In this document: one piece after another, positions 8,929 through 18,861 of the stretch
Layout: every line of letters starts with the position of its first letter
Position numbering within the stretch: the first letter of the stretch is position 1
NCBI GenBank assembly: GCA_943788635.1
Contig: CALSRA010000013.1
Location: forward strand, 62,001-126,000
Direction of reading: 5' to 3'
Origin: an uncultured Alphaproteobacteria bacterium
GTDB lineage: Bacteria; Pseudomonadota; Alphaproteobacteria; UBA8366; GCA-2717185
Length of the DNA stretch: 64,000 nt
The notes under the pieces: model-generated
The model's input: the letters and a program-made list of their open reading frames with translations, nothing else
Database searches by the model: none
What the model was told of the DNA's origin: nothing
Translations under genes and position numbers: made by a program

Positions 8929-9989
8929 ATGGGCAGATCAATAGCGTTAAGGGAAGATTTTGACGGGCGGGACTTACGCCGGTTGGCGAAGGTTTTGAGA
9001 GACGCGGGACAGAGCCGACGGCTTTTGGCGCTGGCCGAGATATACGAAGGAGGGCGGCGTACAGATGCGGCTCGGATTGGCGCTGTTGGTCTCCAGGTGG
9101 TCCGCGACTGGTTGCTGCGTTTCAATGCCGATGGGCCGGATGGTCTGATTGACGGCAAAGCACCAGGCAAGCCGCCGAAGCTCAACGATAGCCAACGCCG
9201 AGCGCTCGCTCGGATCGTTGAGAGTGGACCGATCCCGGCGATCCACGGCGTGGTGCGCTGGCGACGGAAGGACCTGGCGCCTTGGCTTTTCGAGGAATTT
9301 CGCATCTCGCTTGAGGAATCGAGCGTGGGCCGTGAGTTGAGGGCTCTGGGATTTCGCAAGATATCAGCGCGGCCACGCCACAAGGGGCAGAACGAGTTCG
9401 CCGTGGCGGATTTTAAAAAAACTTCCCCGCCGAGTTGGGCGTGATCAGCGCACAGCTCCCGGCCAACACCGCCCTGGAAATATGGTGGCAAGAAGAGGCC
9501 CGGGTTGGGCAAAAAACCAAACTCACGCGACGCTGGGCGCTACGCGGCAGCCGACCCACGGCGGCCAAGGATCAACGCACGAAGTCGGCCTATATCTTCG
9601 GCGCCATTTGTCCCGAGCGTGGCGTCGGCGCGGGACTTGTCCTGCCGCGGTGCAACACCGAGGCCATGCAATGGCATCTCGATGAAATTTCGTCCCAGGT
9701 GGCGCCAGGCGCACATGCTGTGCTCATCATCGACCGCGCCGGATGGCACACCACCGCCAACCTCACCGCCCCTCCCAACATAACGCTTCTACCGTTGCCG
9801 CCACGAGCGCCGGAGCTAAACCCCGTGGAGAACATATGGCAGTTCATGCGAGACAATTGGTTATCAAACAGGATATTCGAATCCTACGATGAAATCGTCG
9901 CACTCTGTTGCGAAGCATGGAACAAGCTCATAAACCAGCCTGGGACGGTAATGTCCATTGGACGAAGAAAATGGGCATATGGGTTATGA
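8929..9989 (+). mobile_element. IS630-family transposase in two overlapping frames
   Basis: Frame one (8929-9444) holds the helix-turn-helix half ('LAKVLRDAGQSRRLLALAEIYEGG'). Frame two (to 9989) holds the DDE half. They join by a -1 shift at a run of seven A (9415-9421, TTTTAAAAAAAC), a plausible programmed slippery site as in other two-frame IS630 elements. The second catalytic residue is in 'LIIDRAGWH' and the third in 'NPVENIWQFMR'. The first, normally D in a 'QDEARVG' motif, is E here ('WWQEEARVG'), so the enzyme may be inactive. The outer ends of the element were not delimited. Confidence 0.8.
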
Positions 9990-10140
9990 ATAATGCTCGT
10001 TGGTATAATTTGTCACCGCCGCGTACATTCTTCAGTCGAAATGGCCCAATTGTGCTTGCTGACTGGCCTTGGCCTAGCCGCATAGAGCGGCTTTATATAT
10101 ACGCAGGTACTGTTATCCATCATCACGAAAGTACTGACCT

Positions 10141-11274
10141 ATGAGCAGCAAACTGTTCTCCCCGTTCACCATGCGCGGCATGACGATCGACAACCGGACT
10201 ATCGTCTCGCCAATGTGCGAATACAGTGCGGTCGACGGCAATGCGCAGGACTGGCACCTCATGCATCTGGGCCAGTTTGCGACCGGCGGCTTCGGTCTCG
10301 TTATCACCGAGGCTGCCGCGGTCGAGGCGCGGGGCCGTATCACGCCGGGCGACCTTGGCCTGTGGAGTGACGAGAACGAGGAGGCGCTGGGCCGTATCAT
10401 GCGATTCTGCAAAGAATTCGGCCAGGCGAAGATGGGCATCCAGCTTGCCCATGCTGGCCGCAAGGCGTCGTGCAACCTTCCCTGGGAAGGGCGCGACCCA
10501 CTGCGGGCCGACCAGAACCCTTGGCAGACTGTCAGCAGCGCCGCCAATCCGCACGACGTTGGCTGGCATACCCCGAAGATGATGGACCGGGAAGACATGG
10601 ATACCGTCAAGGCCGCCTTCGTCGAGGCAACAAAGCGATCAGACCGGCTCGGCTTTGACATGATTGAGCTCCACAGCGCGCACGGCTACCTGCTCCACGA
10701 GTTCCTGTCCCCGATCGCCAACACGCGCAACGACACGTATGGCGGACCGATCGAGAACCGCATGCGCTTTCCATTGGAGGTGTTCGCCGCGGCACGCGAA
10801 GTCTGGCCGGAGGCGAAGCCAATGGGCGTGCGCCTCTCGGCGACTGACTGGGTGGACAACGGCTGGACCCCTGAGGATTCTGTTGTGTACGCACAGCAGT
10901 TGAAGGCACTTGGCTGCGACTACATCTGCGCATCTAGTGGTGGGGTATCAGAACAGCAGCGCCTTGAACTGGGCGAAGGCTACCAGGTCAAGTTCGCAGA
11001 GAAAATTCGCAAAGAGGTGGACATCCCGACCATGGCGGTTGGTATGATCTATGATCCCCATCATGCAGAGAGCGTTGTTGCCGACGGCAAGGCAGACATG
11101 GTGGCGCTGGCTCGGGGCCTGCTGTTTGATCCGCACTGGGCAGTGCGCGCAGCCGCGGCACTCGACGTGGACACTAGCTCACCGCCACAATATGCACGCG
11201 CCTACGGCTTCCGATTCTTGCGCGACAAGGAGCGCGAATGGGCCCGGCCGCGCCCGGCTGAAGCAGCGGAATGA
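10141..11274 (+). CDS. NADH:flavin oxidoreductase, Old Yellow Enzyme family (YqjM/XenA-like)
   Basis: The 377-residue TIM-barrel flavoenzyme begins 'LFSPFTMRGMTIDNRTIVSPMCEYS' (the Cys in 'SPMCEYS' is typical of the YqjM/XenA class). Further landmarks are 'GIQLAHAGRKAS', 'HSAHGYLLHEFLSP' with 'NTRNDTYGG', and 'DMVALARGLLFDPHW'. Such enzymes reduce activated C=C bonds, nitroesters or xenobiotics using NAD(P)H and FMN. The gene precedes a flavin monooxygenase and a RidA gene on the same strand, together looking like a small catabolic or detoxification cluster inside the mobile region. Substrate unknown. Confidence 0.93.
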   Translation: MSSKLFSPFTMRGMTIDNRTIVSPMCEYSAVDGNAQDWHLMHLGQFATGGFGLVITEAAAVEARGRITPGDLGLWSDENEEALGRIMRFCKEFGQAKMGIQLAHAGRKASCNLPWEGRDPLRADQNPWQTVSSAANPHDVGWHTPKMMDREDMDTVKAAFVEATKRSDRLGFDMIELHSAHGYLLHEFLSPIANTRNDTYGGPIENRMRFPLEVFAAAREVWPEAKPMGVRLSATDWVDNGWTPEDSVVYAQQLKALGCDYICASSGGVSEQQRLELGEGYQVKFAEKIRKEVDIPTMAVGMIYDPHHAESVVADGKADMVALARGLLFDPHWAVRAAAALDVDTSSPPQYARAYGFRFLRDKEREWARPRPAEAAE

Positions 11275-11399
11275 ATGGTGGTTGGACACCAGGCATTGAG
11301 GCGCCATCGTGTGATGGATAGTCAATGCCATGGGAAGTATTTTAGACTACCAACATCCAAAGGGAGAGGCGGTGTTGTGGTTGGTGATACTGCCAGGCT

Positions 11400-13241
11400 A
11401 TGGCACCGCCCGAGGGGTTGAAAAGGAATTTCTCAGTGAATCATATTGATCAGAGCATGCTGCAATTACGGGACTCTTTCGAACTCGACCGCATAGTATC
11501 GGGCTGGCTCGAGGCCTTTGAGGACGCACTGAACAGCAGTAACGAAGTGGCGGTCGCTACCATGCTGACCGATGACAGCAGCTGGCGAGACGTCCTTGCC
11601 TTTACCTGGCATCTCCTGCCGCGGACCGGTCCGAAAAATATCGTAAAGGGACTGTTGGAGCGCCAACCGGCGGTTAAAGCAAAAGGCTTTGAAATTAATC
11701 CCGATCGAACGCCGCCGAGGCGCGTAAAGCGGCTGGGTCGAGACTGCATCGAAGCCCTCTTCCGGTTTCAGACGAGCGTGGGGCGAGGCGAAGGCATGCT
11801 GCGGCTGGTATCTGCCGCTGAAGGCGGGGCATTGGGGCACAAGGCTTGGGTGTTTTCCAGTTTTCTGGAGGAATTGCACGGATTTGAGGAAAAGCGCGGC
11901 GCGAACCGGCCCACTGGTGCTGCCTATTCCCGTAACTTCGGTGGCGACAATTGGGAAGATGTGCGTCGCAAGGCACAGGCCTATGAAGACCACGACCCAA
12001 CAGTCCTGGTCGTCGGTGGGGCCCAGGCTGGTCTGTCGGTTGCTGCACGGCTCAACCAGGTGGGTGTCGATACACTGGTCGTCGATAAATGGCCACGCAT
12101 TGGAGACAGCTGGCGCAATCGCTACCACTCACTGGCACTACATGGTTCAACCAAGGTCAATCATCTACCTTACGTACCCTTTCCTGATACCTGGCCGAAC
12201 TACATCCCCAAGGACATGCTTGGGCTCTGGTTCGAGTTCTACGCCCAGGTAATGGAAATTAACCATTGGACAAACACGGAATTCACCAAGGGTAAATGGG
12301 ACGAGGACACCAAGTGCTGGACCGCCACCTTGAAGCAAGCAGATGGCAGCGAACGCGTCATACGGCCACGTCACATTGTCTTTGCCAATGGCGTCAGCAG
12401 CTACCCGTTGGCCCCGGACATTCCAGGCCTCGACACGTTCAAGGGCGATGTGATCCATTCCGAAGGCTTTGACAGCGGCGCGCCCTATGCGGGCAAGAAG
12501 GCGCTCATATTAGGCACTGGCTCCAGCGCCAACGATATCGCGCTCGACATGTACAACTTCGGCTGCGAGACGACCATCGTGCAGCGTGGCTCCACCACCG
12601 TGGTTTCCATCGACCCGTCGGCAAAGCTGAACTACGCGCTTTATGACGAAGGGCCGACGATTGAGGATTGCGACCTGATCGCCGCCTCATCTACGCCGCC
12701 GCTGATCATCGAGGCCTACAAGGGCGCGGTGAAACGAATGATGGAACTGGACAAGGACATGATCGAGGGGCTGAAAGGCATTGGTTTCAAGTTCGATATC
12801 GGTGAGGACAATACCGGCCACCAGATGAAGTACCGGCGGCGGGGCGGTGGCTACAACCTCGACGCGGGGAGTTCTGACCTAATGATCAAGGGCGAAATCG
12901 GCCTGCTGCAAAACGATAATATCGAGCGTTATTGTCCGGAAGGCGCGCTATTGAAGGACGGTAGTATTGTACCGGCTGATGTGATCGTGCTCGGTACTGG
13001 CTACTATCCCCAGGGCGAATTGGTACGCCGCGCACTAGGTGAGGAAATGGCGGAGAAGATTGGCCAAGTCTGGGGAGAGGATGAAGATGGCGAACTCGCC
13101 AATATGTATAAGCGGACACCGCAGAAAGGTGCCTGGTTCATTGCCGGTAGCCTGACGCAGGCGCGGATTTACTCCAAATATCTAGCGTTGCAGATCAAGG
13201 GTATGGAAGAAGGGTTGATCGACACCGATCCGTTTGCATGA
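11400..13241 (+). CDS. flavin-containing monooxygenase with N-terminal NTF2/SnoaL-like domain
   Basis: 613 residues. An N-terminal SnoaL/NTF2-like region (about 25-165, 'WLEAFEDALNSSNEVAVATML') precedes the class B monooxygenase core. The FAD site is 'VLVVGGAQAGLSVAARL' (about 201-217) and the NADPH site 'ALILGTGSSANDIALD' (about 365-380). The FMO fingerprint FxGxxxHSxxF reads 'FKGDVIHSEGF'. Such proteins oxygenate N, S or carbonyl carbon. The start at ATG 11400 is used; GTG 11436 has an AAAGG nearby and is an alternative. It follows the ene-reductase gene by 125 bases. Substrate unknown. Confidence 0.9.
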   Translation: MAPPEGLKRNFSVNHIDQSMLQLRDSFELDRIVSGWLEAFEDALNSSNEVAVATMLTDDSSWRDVLAFTWHLLPRTGPKNIVKGLLERQPAVKAKGFEINPDRTPPRRVKRLGRDCIEALFRFQTSVGRGEGMLRLVSAAEGGALGHKAWVFSSFLEELHGFEEKRGANRPTGAAYSRNFGGDNWEDVRRKAQAYEDHDPTVLVVGGAQAGLSVAARLNQVGVDTLVVDKWPRIGDSWRNRYHSLALHGSTKVNHLPYVPFPDTWPNYIPKDMLGLWFEFYAQVMEINHWTNTEFTKGKWDEDTKCWTATLKQADGSERVIRPRHIVFANGVSSYPLAPDIPGLDTFKGDVIHSEGFDSGAPYAGKKALILGTGSSANDIALDMYNFGCETTIVQRGSTTVVSIDPSAKLNYALYDEGPTIEDCDLIAASSTPPLIIEAYKGAVKRMMELDKDMIEGLKGIGFKFDIGEDNTGHQMKYRRRGGGYNLDAGSSDLMIKGEIGLLQNDNIERYCPEGALLKDGSIVPADVIVLGTGYYPQGELVRRALGEEMAEKIGQVWGEDEDGELANMYKRTPQKGAWFIAGSLTQARIYSKYLALQIKGMEEGLIDTDPFA

Positions 13242-13444
13242 GCCTGGCGCGCCATCTGTCGGCGATGGCTTCTATAGAGCCGAAGTCGCCGCGGCACGCA
13301 GCTAACGGACTGGCGAACGGAACTGCGGCGCCCCTCGCCGACGGATACGGGTTGACGGATGTCAGGCCGCAGGGTCAACCTCATCTGCCGTGCGCGACTA
13401 AAGGGTGCACCCAATATCGCTAAACATTTTTGCGAGGTCTGATC

Positions 13445-13678
13445 ATGAACATCCAACGCACGCCGGCAACGGTATCGGCGCCCTTCGGCCCTTACAGTCA
13501 TGCGGTGGAGGTCCCCGCTGGATCCCGCCTGCTCTATATTTCTGGCGAAGTAGGGGCATTGCCGGACGGCACGGTGCCGGCAGGCATCGAGGCCCAGGCG
13601 GAAACATGCTGGCAGAACCTTGTCGCCATCCTTGCCGACGCGGGTATGACCATCGCTGATCTGGTGAAGATCACGACT
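13445..13678 (+). pseudogene. RidA/YjgF family protein, 3' end lost to IS21 insertion
   Basis: The first about 78 residues fit RidA (2-iminobutanoate/2-iminopropanoate deaminase): 'RTPATVSAPFGPYSHAVEV', 'LLYISGEVG', 'CWQNLVAILADAGMTIADLVKITT'. At 13679 family similarity stops and IS21 left-end sequence begins, so the final 45 or so residues, including the conserved Arg and Glu near the C-terminus, are gone. The frame runs on to 13741 through IS sequence. It was probably the third gene of the ene-reductase/monooxygenase cluster. Confidence 0.82.
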
Positions 13679-13898
13679 GAGAACGGCAGTGCAAAAGTTG
13701 GCCACGGAAGTGGCGTGATAATCTCGCTGCGGGCAGCGTAAAATGTTGCCACTTTGGCCCTTTCTGGTTGCAGGGAGGGCGGGAGATTTTAGTCGTGGAT
13801 TTGTATTTGAAGGTTCGCCTTGCGCGTCGAGGTGGCATGAGCGAACGGGCGGCAGCAGGCCATTTCGGGATTTCGCGCGCGAGCGTAAAGAAGATGAT

Positions 13899-13906
13899 GA
13901 GCTTTT
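13899..13906 (+). repeat. 8-bp target duplication, left copy (IS256)
   Basis: GAGCTTTT, identical to 15240-15247; it flanks the IS256 copy on the left. Confidence 0.85.
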
Positions 13907-15239
13907 GAGAGTGTCCGATCTTCTGTGTATTCGTGATCTGGTCCATGCTTCCTGAGAGGAGCAAGGACGATGACGATTTCCAAGGAATTGCTGGACGAAC
14001 TACTGAAGGGCTGCGAGCGGCCTGAGGATCTGCTTGGCGATGCCGGGCTGATGAAAGAGCTCAAGATCAAGCTGATGGAACGGATGTTGAGCGCGGAGCT
14101 GACAGCGCATCTGGGCTATGAGGATGGCAAGGACGCGCCGCTCAGCCAGGCCAATCGGCGCAACGGGACATCGTCGAAGGTTCTGAAGGGTCAGGATGGC
14201 ACACTGCCGATTTCTGTGCCCCGCGACCGAGAGGGCAGTTTCGAGCCGGAGCTGATCAAGAAGGGCCAGACCCGGATCGACGGGATGGACGACAAGATCA
14301 TCGGGCTTTATGCCGCCGGTCTGACGGTCCGTGACATCCGCGCTCATCTGGAAGATGTCTATGGCCTCAAGGTTTCTCCCGACTTGATCAGCCGGGTTAC
14401 GGACGCCGTGCTCGACGAAGTCCGCGAATGGCAATCGCGGGCATTGGAGCGGATGTATCCCATCATCATTTTTGACGCGCTGCGTGTCAAAATCCGTGAT
14501 GCCGATAGCCGCACGGTCAAGAACAAGGCTGTATACGTGGCTTTGGGCGTCTCCCGCGACGGTCTGCGCGAGGTTCTGGGCCTCTGGATCGCCGATAACG
14601 AAGGGGCTAAATTCTGGCTTTCGGTGATGAATGAGCTCAAAAATCGCGGTGTGCAGGACGTGTTGATCGCCGTCGTGGATGGGCTCAAGGGCTTTCCAGA
14701 TGCTATCACCGTAGCCTTTCCCGAAGCCACTGTGCAGACCTGCATCGTACATCTCGTGCGCCATTCCCTGAACTTCTGCGCCTGGAAGGATCGCAAGGCA
14801 GTTGCCACCGACCTACGCCGGATTTACGGGGCCGCCACTGCAGATCAGGCCGCCGCCGAACTGGACGCCTTCGAAGGAAAATGGGCTGGGAAATACGCCT
14901 CAATCGCCCCGGCCTGGCGGCGGGCATGGCAGGAGGTGACCCCGTTCTTCGCCTTCGATCCGGCGATCCGAAAGATCATCTATACGACGAACGCCATAGA
15001 AAGCCTGAACCGGGTAATCCGAAAATCAATCAAGACCCGCGGCTCGTTCCCGACCGAAGAAGCGGCGACAAAGCTGATCTATCTGGCGATCCGAAACTTC
15101 GAGAAAGGCGGCAGGAATGTCCGGGAATGGTTTGCCGCCCGCAATCAATTTGCTATCCTGTTCGAGGAACGCTTCAACGCGTGACCGTATCTGAAACCCG
15201 CATGGGCCGGGCACGATACACAGAGTTCAGGACACCCCC
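13907..15239 (+). mobile_element. complete IS256-family element, 1333 bp
   Basis: The ends are imperfect inverted repeats: GAGAGTGTCCGATC at the left, and on the opposite strand GGGGGTGTCCTGAA at the right. Both then share CTCTGTGTAT or TTCTGTGTAT followed by CGTG. An 8-bp direct repeat GAGCTTTT flanks it, the target-repeat size expected for IS256. It holds one intact transposase gene and sits inside istA of an IS21 element, so it arrived after that one. Confidence 0.92.
13970..15184 (+). CDS. IS256-family (mutator-type) transposase
   Basis: The 404-residue protein is full length. Catalytic residues are in 'IIFDALRVKIRD' (about 169), 'IAVVDGLKGFPDAI' (about 235) and 'TNAIESLNRVIRK' (about 345), and the family signature 'VQTCIVHLVRHS' is intact. 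It begins 'MTISKELLDELLKG' with GAGGAGCAAGG in front of the ATG. Nothing broken is seen, so it may be active. Confidence 0.95.
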   Translation: MTISKELLDELLKGCERPEDLLGDAGLMKELKIKLMERMLSAELTAHLGYEDGKDAPLSQANRRNGTSSKVLKGQDGTLPISVPRDREGSFEPELIKKGQTRIDGMDDKIIGLYAAGLTVRDIRAHLEDVYGLKVSPDLISRVTDAVLDEVREWQSRALERMYPIIIFDALRVKIRDADSRTVKNKAVYVALGVSRDGLREVLGLWIADNEGAKFWLSVMNELKNRGVQDVLIAVVDGLKGFPDAITVAFPEATVQTCIVHLVRHSLNFCAWKDRKAVATDLRRIYGAATADQAAAELDAFEGKWAGKYASIAPAWRRAWQEVTPFFAFDPAIRKIIYTTNAIESLNRVIRKSIKTRGSFPTEEAATKLIYLAIRNFEKGGRNVREWFAARNQFAILFEERFNA

Positions 15240-15247
15240 GAGCTTTT
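15240..15247 (+). repeat. 8-bp target duplication, right copy (IS256)
   Basis: GAGCTTTT, identical to 13899-13906. Confidence 0.85.
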
Positions 15248-16415
15248 CGGTCCCGCCCGGATATCAACGAACGGCTGAGATCAAGCGGCCCAAACTTGAT
15301 GGCTTTACCGGCTTCATCGACCAATGGCTGCTGGAAGACCTCAGCCGGAACCGCAAGCAGCGGCACACGGCGAAGCGGATCTTCGAACGGCTTCGCGACG
15401 AACATGGCTTCGCGGGCAAGCAGACGATCGTAAAGGATTACGTTCGCGAACGGCGCCTTCGTCTGCGGGAGATGTTCGTACCGCTGGCACACCCTCCGGG
15501 TCATGCCCAGGCGGACTTTGGCGAGGCGGACGCGATCATCGCCGGCGTCAAGCATCGGGCGCATTTTTTCGTCATGACACTTCCCCACAGCGATGCCTGC
15601 TTCGTTGCGGCCTACCCGGCGGCGACGACGGAGGCCTGGCTGGACGGGCACAACAGAGCCTTTGCCTTTTTCGGCGGTGTTCCCCAATCGACCCTCTACG
15701 ACAACGACAAGTGCCTTGTGTCGCGCATTCTGCCGGACGGCACGCGGCAACGAACGCGGTCGTTCAGCGGGCTGCAGTCCCATTACCTGTTCGAGGACCG
15801 ATATGGCCGTCCCGGCAAGGGTAACGATAAAGGCAATGTTGAGGGGATGGTCGGCTTTGCCCGGCGGAACTTCATGACGCCGCGTCCCCGGTTTGCGAGC
15901 TGGGACGCCTTCAATGCTTACCTGGAGGAGCAATGCCGCAAACGGCAAGGCGACATCCTGCGCGGCCACCGCGAGAGCATCGGCGAACGGTTTGTGCGGG
16001 ACAGCGAAGCGTTGAAGACGCTGCCGCCGGCGCCGTTCGATGCCTGCGACAAGCAGGGCACGCGGGTCAACTCGCTGTCCCTGGTGCGCTACCGGACGAA
16101 TGACTATTCCGTGCCCGTCGCCTACGGCCATCAGGAAGTCTGGATCCGTGGCTATGTCCACGAGGTGGTCATCGGTTGCGGGCCTGAGATCATCGCCCGG
16201 CACCCCCGTTCCTACGACCGGGAGGATATGGTCTTCGATCCGATCCACTACCTGGCTTTGCTGGAGCAGAAGATCGGCGCCCTCGACCAGGCCGCGCCGC
16301 TGGCCGGCTGGGAACTGCCCGATGCGTTCGCGACCCTGCGCCGTCTCCTGGAGGCGCGCATGGGCAAGGTGTTACCGTCCTGGCATTCCGCCCTACCGCG
16401 CGACGGATGGCCCTG

Positions 16416-17936
16416 TTACGCTGAGGCTTCAGCGTAACGCCAGGGCAGGAGCTCGTTGATGCGGGTGATCTTGTGATCTGCGATGCGGCCGAGCGTGTCG
16501 GTGAGCCATGCCTGCGGGTCGACGCCATTGAGCTTCGCGGTCTCGATCAGCGTATAGGCAATTGCGGCTGATCTGCCGCCGCCTTCGGAGCCCATGAAGA
16601 GATAATTCTTCCGGCCCAGGGCGATAGCCCGCATGCTTCTTTCTGCGGTGTTGTTGTCCAATTCCAGGAAGCCATGTTCCAGATACGGCCGAAGCCGTTT
16701 CATTCGTGTCAGGGCATAGCGAATGGCTCCGGCAAGGGGCGATTTGCCGGATATCCTGGTCAGTTGGGCATGCAGCCATGCTTCCAGGTCGTCGAGAACA
16801 GGCTTTGCCTTTTCCTGCCTTAGCCGCCGCCGTTCATCCGGCGGTGAACCGCGCGCCGCTTTCTCGACGGCATAGAGTTGGGCGATCCGTTTTATGGCCT
16901 CATCAGCAATCGCCGATCCCTGAGATTTGTGGATATCGACGAACTTGCGCCGGATATGGGCCATGCAGGCGACCTCCGTCACTTTGCCCGTGCGGTACAG
17001 GTCATTGAAGCCCGCATAACCATCCGCGTGCATGAAGCCCTCGTAGGCAGCCAGATGTTCACGCGGACGAACGCCCTTCCTGTCGGGCGAGAATTGATAC
17101 CACGTGGCGGGATGCGCCTCTCCGGCCCAGGGACGTTCGTCGCGGACATAGGCCCAAAGTCGGGCTGTCCTGGTTTTGCCGAAACCTGGAGCCAGCAACT
17201 TTACCGGCGTGTCATCGGCGAAGAGAGCCTGTCCTTTCAGGACATGGCGCGCGATGGCGTCCGCCAAAGGTTCCAGCAGGGCCGTGGATTTACCAACCCA
17301 GTCGGCCAGGGTGGAGCGATCCAGGTCGATACCCTCGCGCTCGAATATCTGACTTTGCCGGTACAAAGGCGAATGATCGGCGTATTTATTTACCAGAATA
17401 TGGGCGAGCAGACCGGGGCCGGGACGCCCGCGCTCAATCGGCCGCGACGGCAGGGCCGCCTGATGGAACGTCTCGCAGCAGGTGCAGGCCATGCGGGGGC
17501 GGACTATCCGGTTCACCACAAAACGTCCGGGGACATATTCCAATTCCTCGGTGACATCGTCGCCAAGCGTTTTTAGTTTGCCGCCACAGTGCCCACAGGC
17601 GTCGCCCGGCGACAGTGTAGTCTCGTTGCGCGGGAGATGACCGGGCAGCGGTTTACGCTTGGGTTTGCCCTTTGGCGGCGTTGCGGCTTGATCGGTATTG
17701 GCGTCGTCTGGCGCGGGTTCTTGCGCGGCTGCGGCAATCTCTTCGTCTTCCAGCGTCAACGTCAGTTGATCCAGGGCCTCGGAACGGGACCCGAAGCGAT
17801 GTTGACGCATCCCGGCTAATTGATGTTTGAGCTTCTCGATCAGAATGTCGCGAGACTTCAACTCCGACGCCAATGTCGTAACCAAACCCTTCAGGGCGGC
17901 AGCGTCATTCGGGAGGTTCTTGGCGTTGTCGAGCAT
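16416..17936 (-). CDS. tnpC: IS66 transposase TnpC
   Basis: 506 residues. An N-terminal coiled-coil region ('[28 protein letters not shown]') is followed by a zinc-binding part ('[14 protein letters not shown]', '[12 protein letters not shown]'). The catalytic domain has '[13 protein letters not shown]', '[14 protein letters not shown]' and '[22 protein letters not shown]'. It is full length, and its translation is identical to that of copy 2. It is the third gene of the tnpA-tnpB-tnpC operon. Confidence 0.95.
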   Translation of the reverse strand: MLDNAKNLPNDAAALKGLVTTLASELKSRDILIEKLKHQLAGMRQHRFGSRSEALDQLTLTLEDEEIAAAAQEPAPDDANTDQAATPPKGKPKRKPLPGHLPRNETTLSPGDACGHCGGKLKTLGDDVTEELEYVPGRFVVNRIVRPRMACTCCETFHQAALPSRPIERGRPGPGLLAHILVNKYADHSPLYRQSQIFEREGIDLDRSTLADWVGKSTALLEPLADAIARHVLKGQALFADDTPVKLLAPGFGKTRTARLWAYVRDERPWAGEAHPATWYQFSPDRKGVRPREHLAAYEGFMHADGYAGFNDLYRTGKVTEVACMAHIRRKFVDIHKSQGSAIADEAIKRIAQLYAVEKAARGSPPDERRRLRQEKAKPVLDDLEAWLHAQLTRISGKSPLAGAIRYALTRMKRLRPYLEHGFLELDNNTAERSMRAIALGRKNYLFMGSEGGGRSAAIAYTLIETAKLNGVDPQAWLTDTLGRIADHKITRINELLPWRYAEASA

Positions 17937-18038
17937 GCCAGTAATCTATCAGACGCCACCGTCCATAGGAATCCCCAAGGATTGGCAAACCTTTGCTGTG
18001 AAACGATTTTACCCAACCGTCAGCGGTCGCCACGTTCG

Positions 18039-18356
18039 TTACGGCATGCGCCAGTCGATCCCTTCAAGAAGCATTGAGAGTTGTGCCGGTGACATCGACA
18101 CCTTGCCGTCTTTCGCCACCGGCCACACGAAGCGCCCCCGCTCCAGACGTTTGGAGAACAGGCAGGCTCCTTGTTGGTCCCACCAGATGATCTTTAATAG
18201 ATCGCCACGCCGACCCCGGAACACGAACAGGTGGCCGGAGTACGGGTCTTCCGACAACGACGCCTCAGCTTGCGCCGCCAGCGTATTAAAACCCCGCCGC
18301 ATGTCCGTCACGCCAGCCGCCAGCCAGACCCGCGTGTTGCTTGGAACGGGAATCAA
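18039..18356 (-). CDS. tnpB: IS66 accessory protein TnpB (C-terminus shortened)
   Basis: It begins with TTG in '[23 protein letters not shown]'; this TTG overlaps the tnpA stop (TTGA), so translation is coupled. The family core '[36 protein letters not shown]' is intact. Compared with copy 2, an A at 18041 turns a Gln codon into TAA right after 'GIDWRMP', removing ten residues. A T at 18302 gives Met in 'TDMRRG' where copy 2 has Leu. The ORF extends upstream to 18383 inside tnpA, which I take as unused. Confidence 0.88.
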   Translation of the reverse strand: MIPVPSNTRVWLAAGVTDMRRGFNTLAAQAEASLSEDPYSGHLFVFRGRRGDLLKIIWWDQQGACLFSKRLERGRFVWPVAKDGKVSMSPAQLSMLLEGIDWRMP

Positions 18357-18748
18357 GAACCCAACCCCCGCACAAGACGGCACAGCGCCTCGGGGTCATA
18401 GGCGCCGCTGACGCTGATGCGATGTCCAGACGGCGAGACAATCTCGATCTGCGATCCCGACACCCCAACCTCATTGACAGGGGCACCGACAACCGGCGCG
18501 TCGATGACGGGAGGACCAAGGACGAGCGGTTCGGCGACCACCTCGACTGGAAGAAATGATGGGGTGGCGTCTTCGACTGGCAGCGGATTGAAACGCGGAT
18601 CACGCAGCCATTTGAATATCAGATTTGCGTTCACGTCATAGCGACGCGCCACCTGTGAAACCGATACCCCCGGAACTCGCGTCTGCGCCACGATCCGTAT
18701 CTTCTCTTCGTCTTCCCACAACCGCCGCACGCGTCGATTCTTTGGCAT
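18353..18748 (-). CDS. tnpA: IS66 accessory protein TnpA (helix-turn-helix)
   Basis: About 131 residues from '[20 protein letters not shown]'. The helix-turn-helix is in '[26 protein letters not shown]'. A 10-bp-arm hairpin (TTGGTGTCCA...TGGACACCAA, 18761-18790) lies just upstream and may be part of the promoter or end region. Translation is identical in copy 2. Confidence 0.9.
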   Translation of the reverse strand: MPKNRRVRRLWEDEEKIRIVAQTRVPGVSVSQVARRYDVNANLIFKWLRDPRFNPLPVEDATPSFLPVEVVAEPLVLGPPVIDAPVVGAPVNEVGVSGSQIEIVSPSGHRISVSGAYDPEALCRLVRGLGS

Positions 18749-18861
18749 CCTTAAACCCACTTGGTGTCCACCATCGATAGTGGACACCAACGCCCTCCAT
18801 CAGGCGGGAACTGTCGCAGATAATGACGCGGTCAAATAGGGCGGGTTCACCAAACGCTTAC

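Larger units (their letters stand above)
13679..16370 (+). mobile_element. IS21-family element, split by IS256 and truncated on the right by IS66
   Basis: The left end begins at TGAGAACGGCAGTG and shows the repeated terminal blocks of the family (GCAAAAGTTGGCCAC near 13692 and GTAAAATGTTGCCAC near 13738). istA follows at 13795. The element is interrupted by an IS256 copy (13907-15239) and its right part, including the end of istA and all of istB, has been replaced by IS66 at 16371. Confidence 0.78.
13795..16370 (+). pseudogene. istA: IS21 transposase IstA, interrupted by IS256 and truncated
   Basis: Part one (13795-13906) reads V-D-L-Y-L-K-V-R-L and 'ERAAAGHFGISRASVKKMMSF'. Part two resumes in the same codon register after the IS256 copy: 'SFSVPPGYQRTAEIKRPKLDGF'. 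Removing IS256 and one copy of its 8-bp target repeat rejoins 'KKMMSF' to 'SVPPGY' without any frame change. Part two carries the integrase-type core: 'HAQADFGEAD', 'STLYDNDKC', 'GKGNDKGNVEGMVGFARR'. The C-terminus runs into IS66. GTG 13795 is taken as the start, with GGGCGGGAG upstream. Confidence 0.85.
16371..18861 (-). mobile_element. IS66-family element, copy 1 (2491 bp)
   Basis: The boundaries come from comparison with copy 2 (29028-31518): identity starts at GTTACCGTCCTGG and ends at AAACGCTTAC. The ends form a weak inverted repeat (GTTACCGT and GTAAGCGT). It carries tnpA, tnpB and tnpC on the minus strand. The two 8-bp flanks (GGCAAGGT and AAAAAGTG) differ, so there is no target duplication, which points to deletion or recombination after insertion. 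By eye I found two base differences from copy 2, at 18041 and 18302. Confidence 0.9.

Noticed and set aside
14881..16437. 518-codon frame beginning within the IS256 transposase
   Set aside because: It is a chimera: the start lies in IS256 in a wrong frame and the rest is istA. The true istA start is at 13795, before the IS256 insertion.
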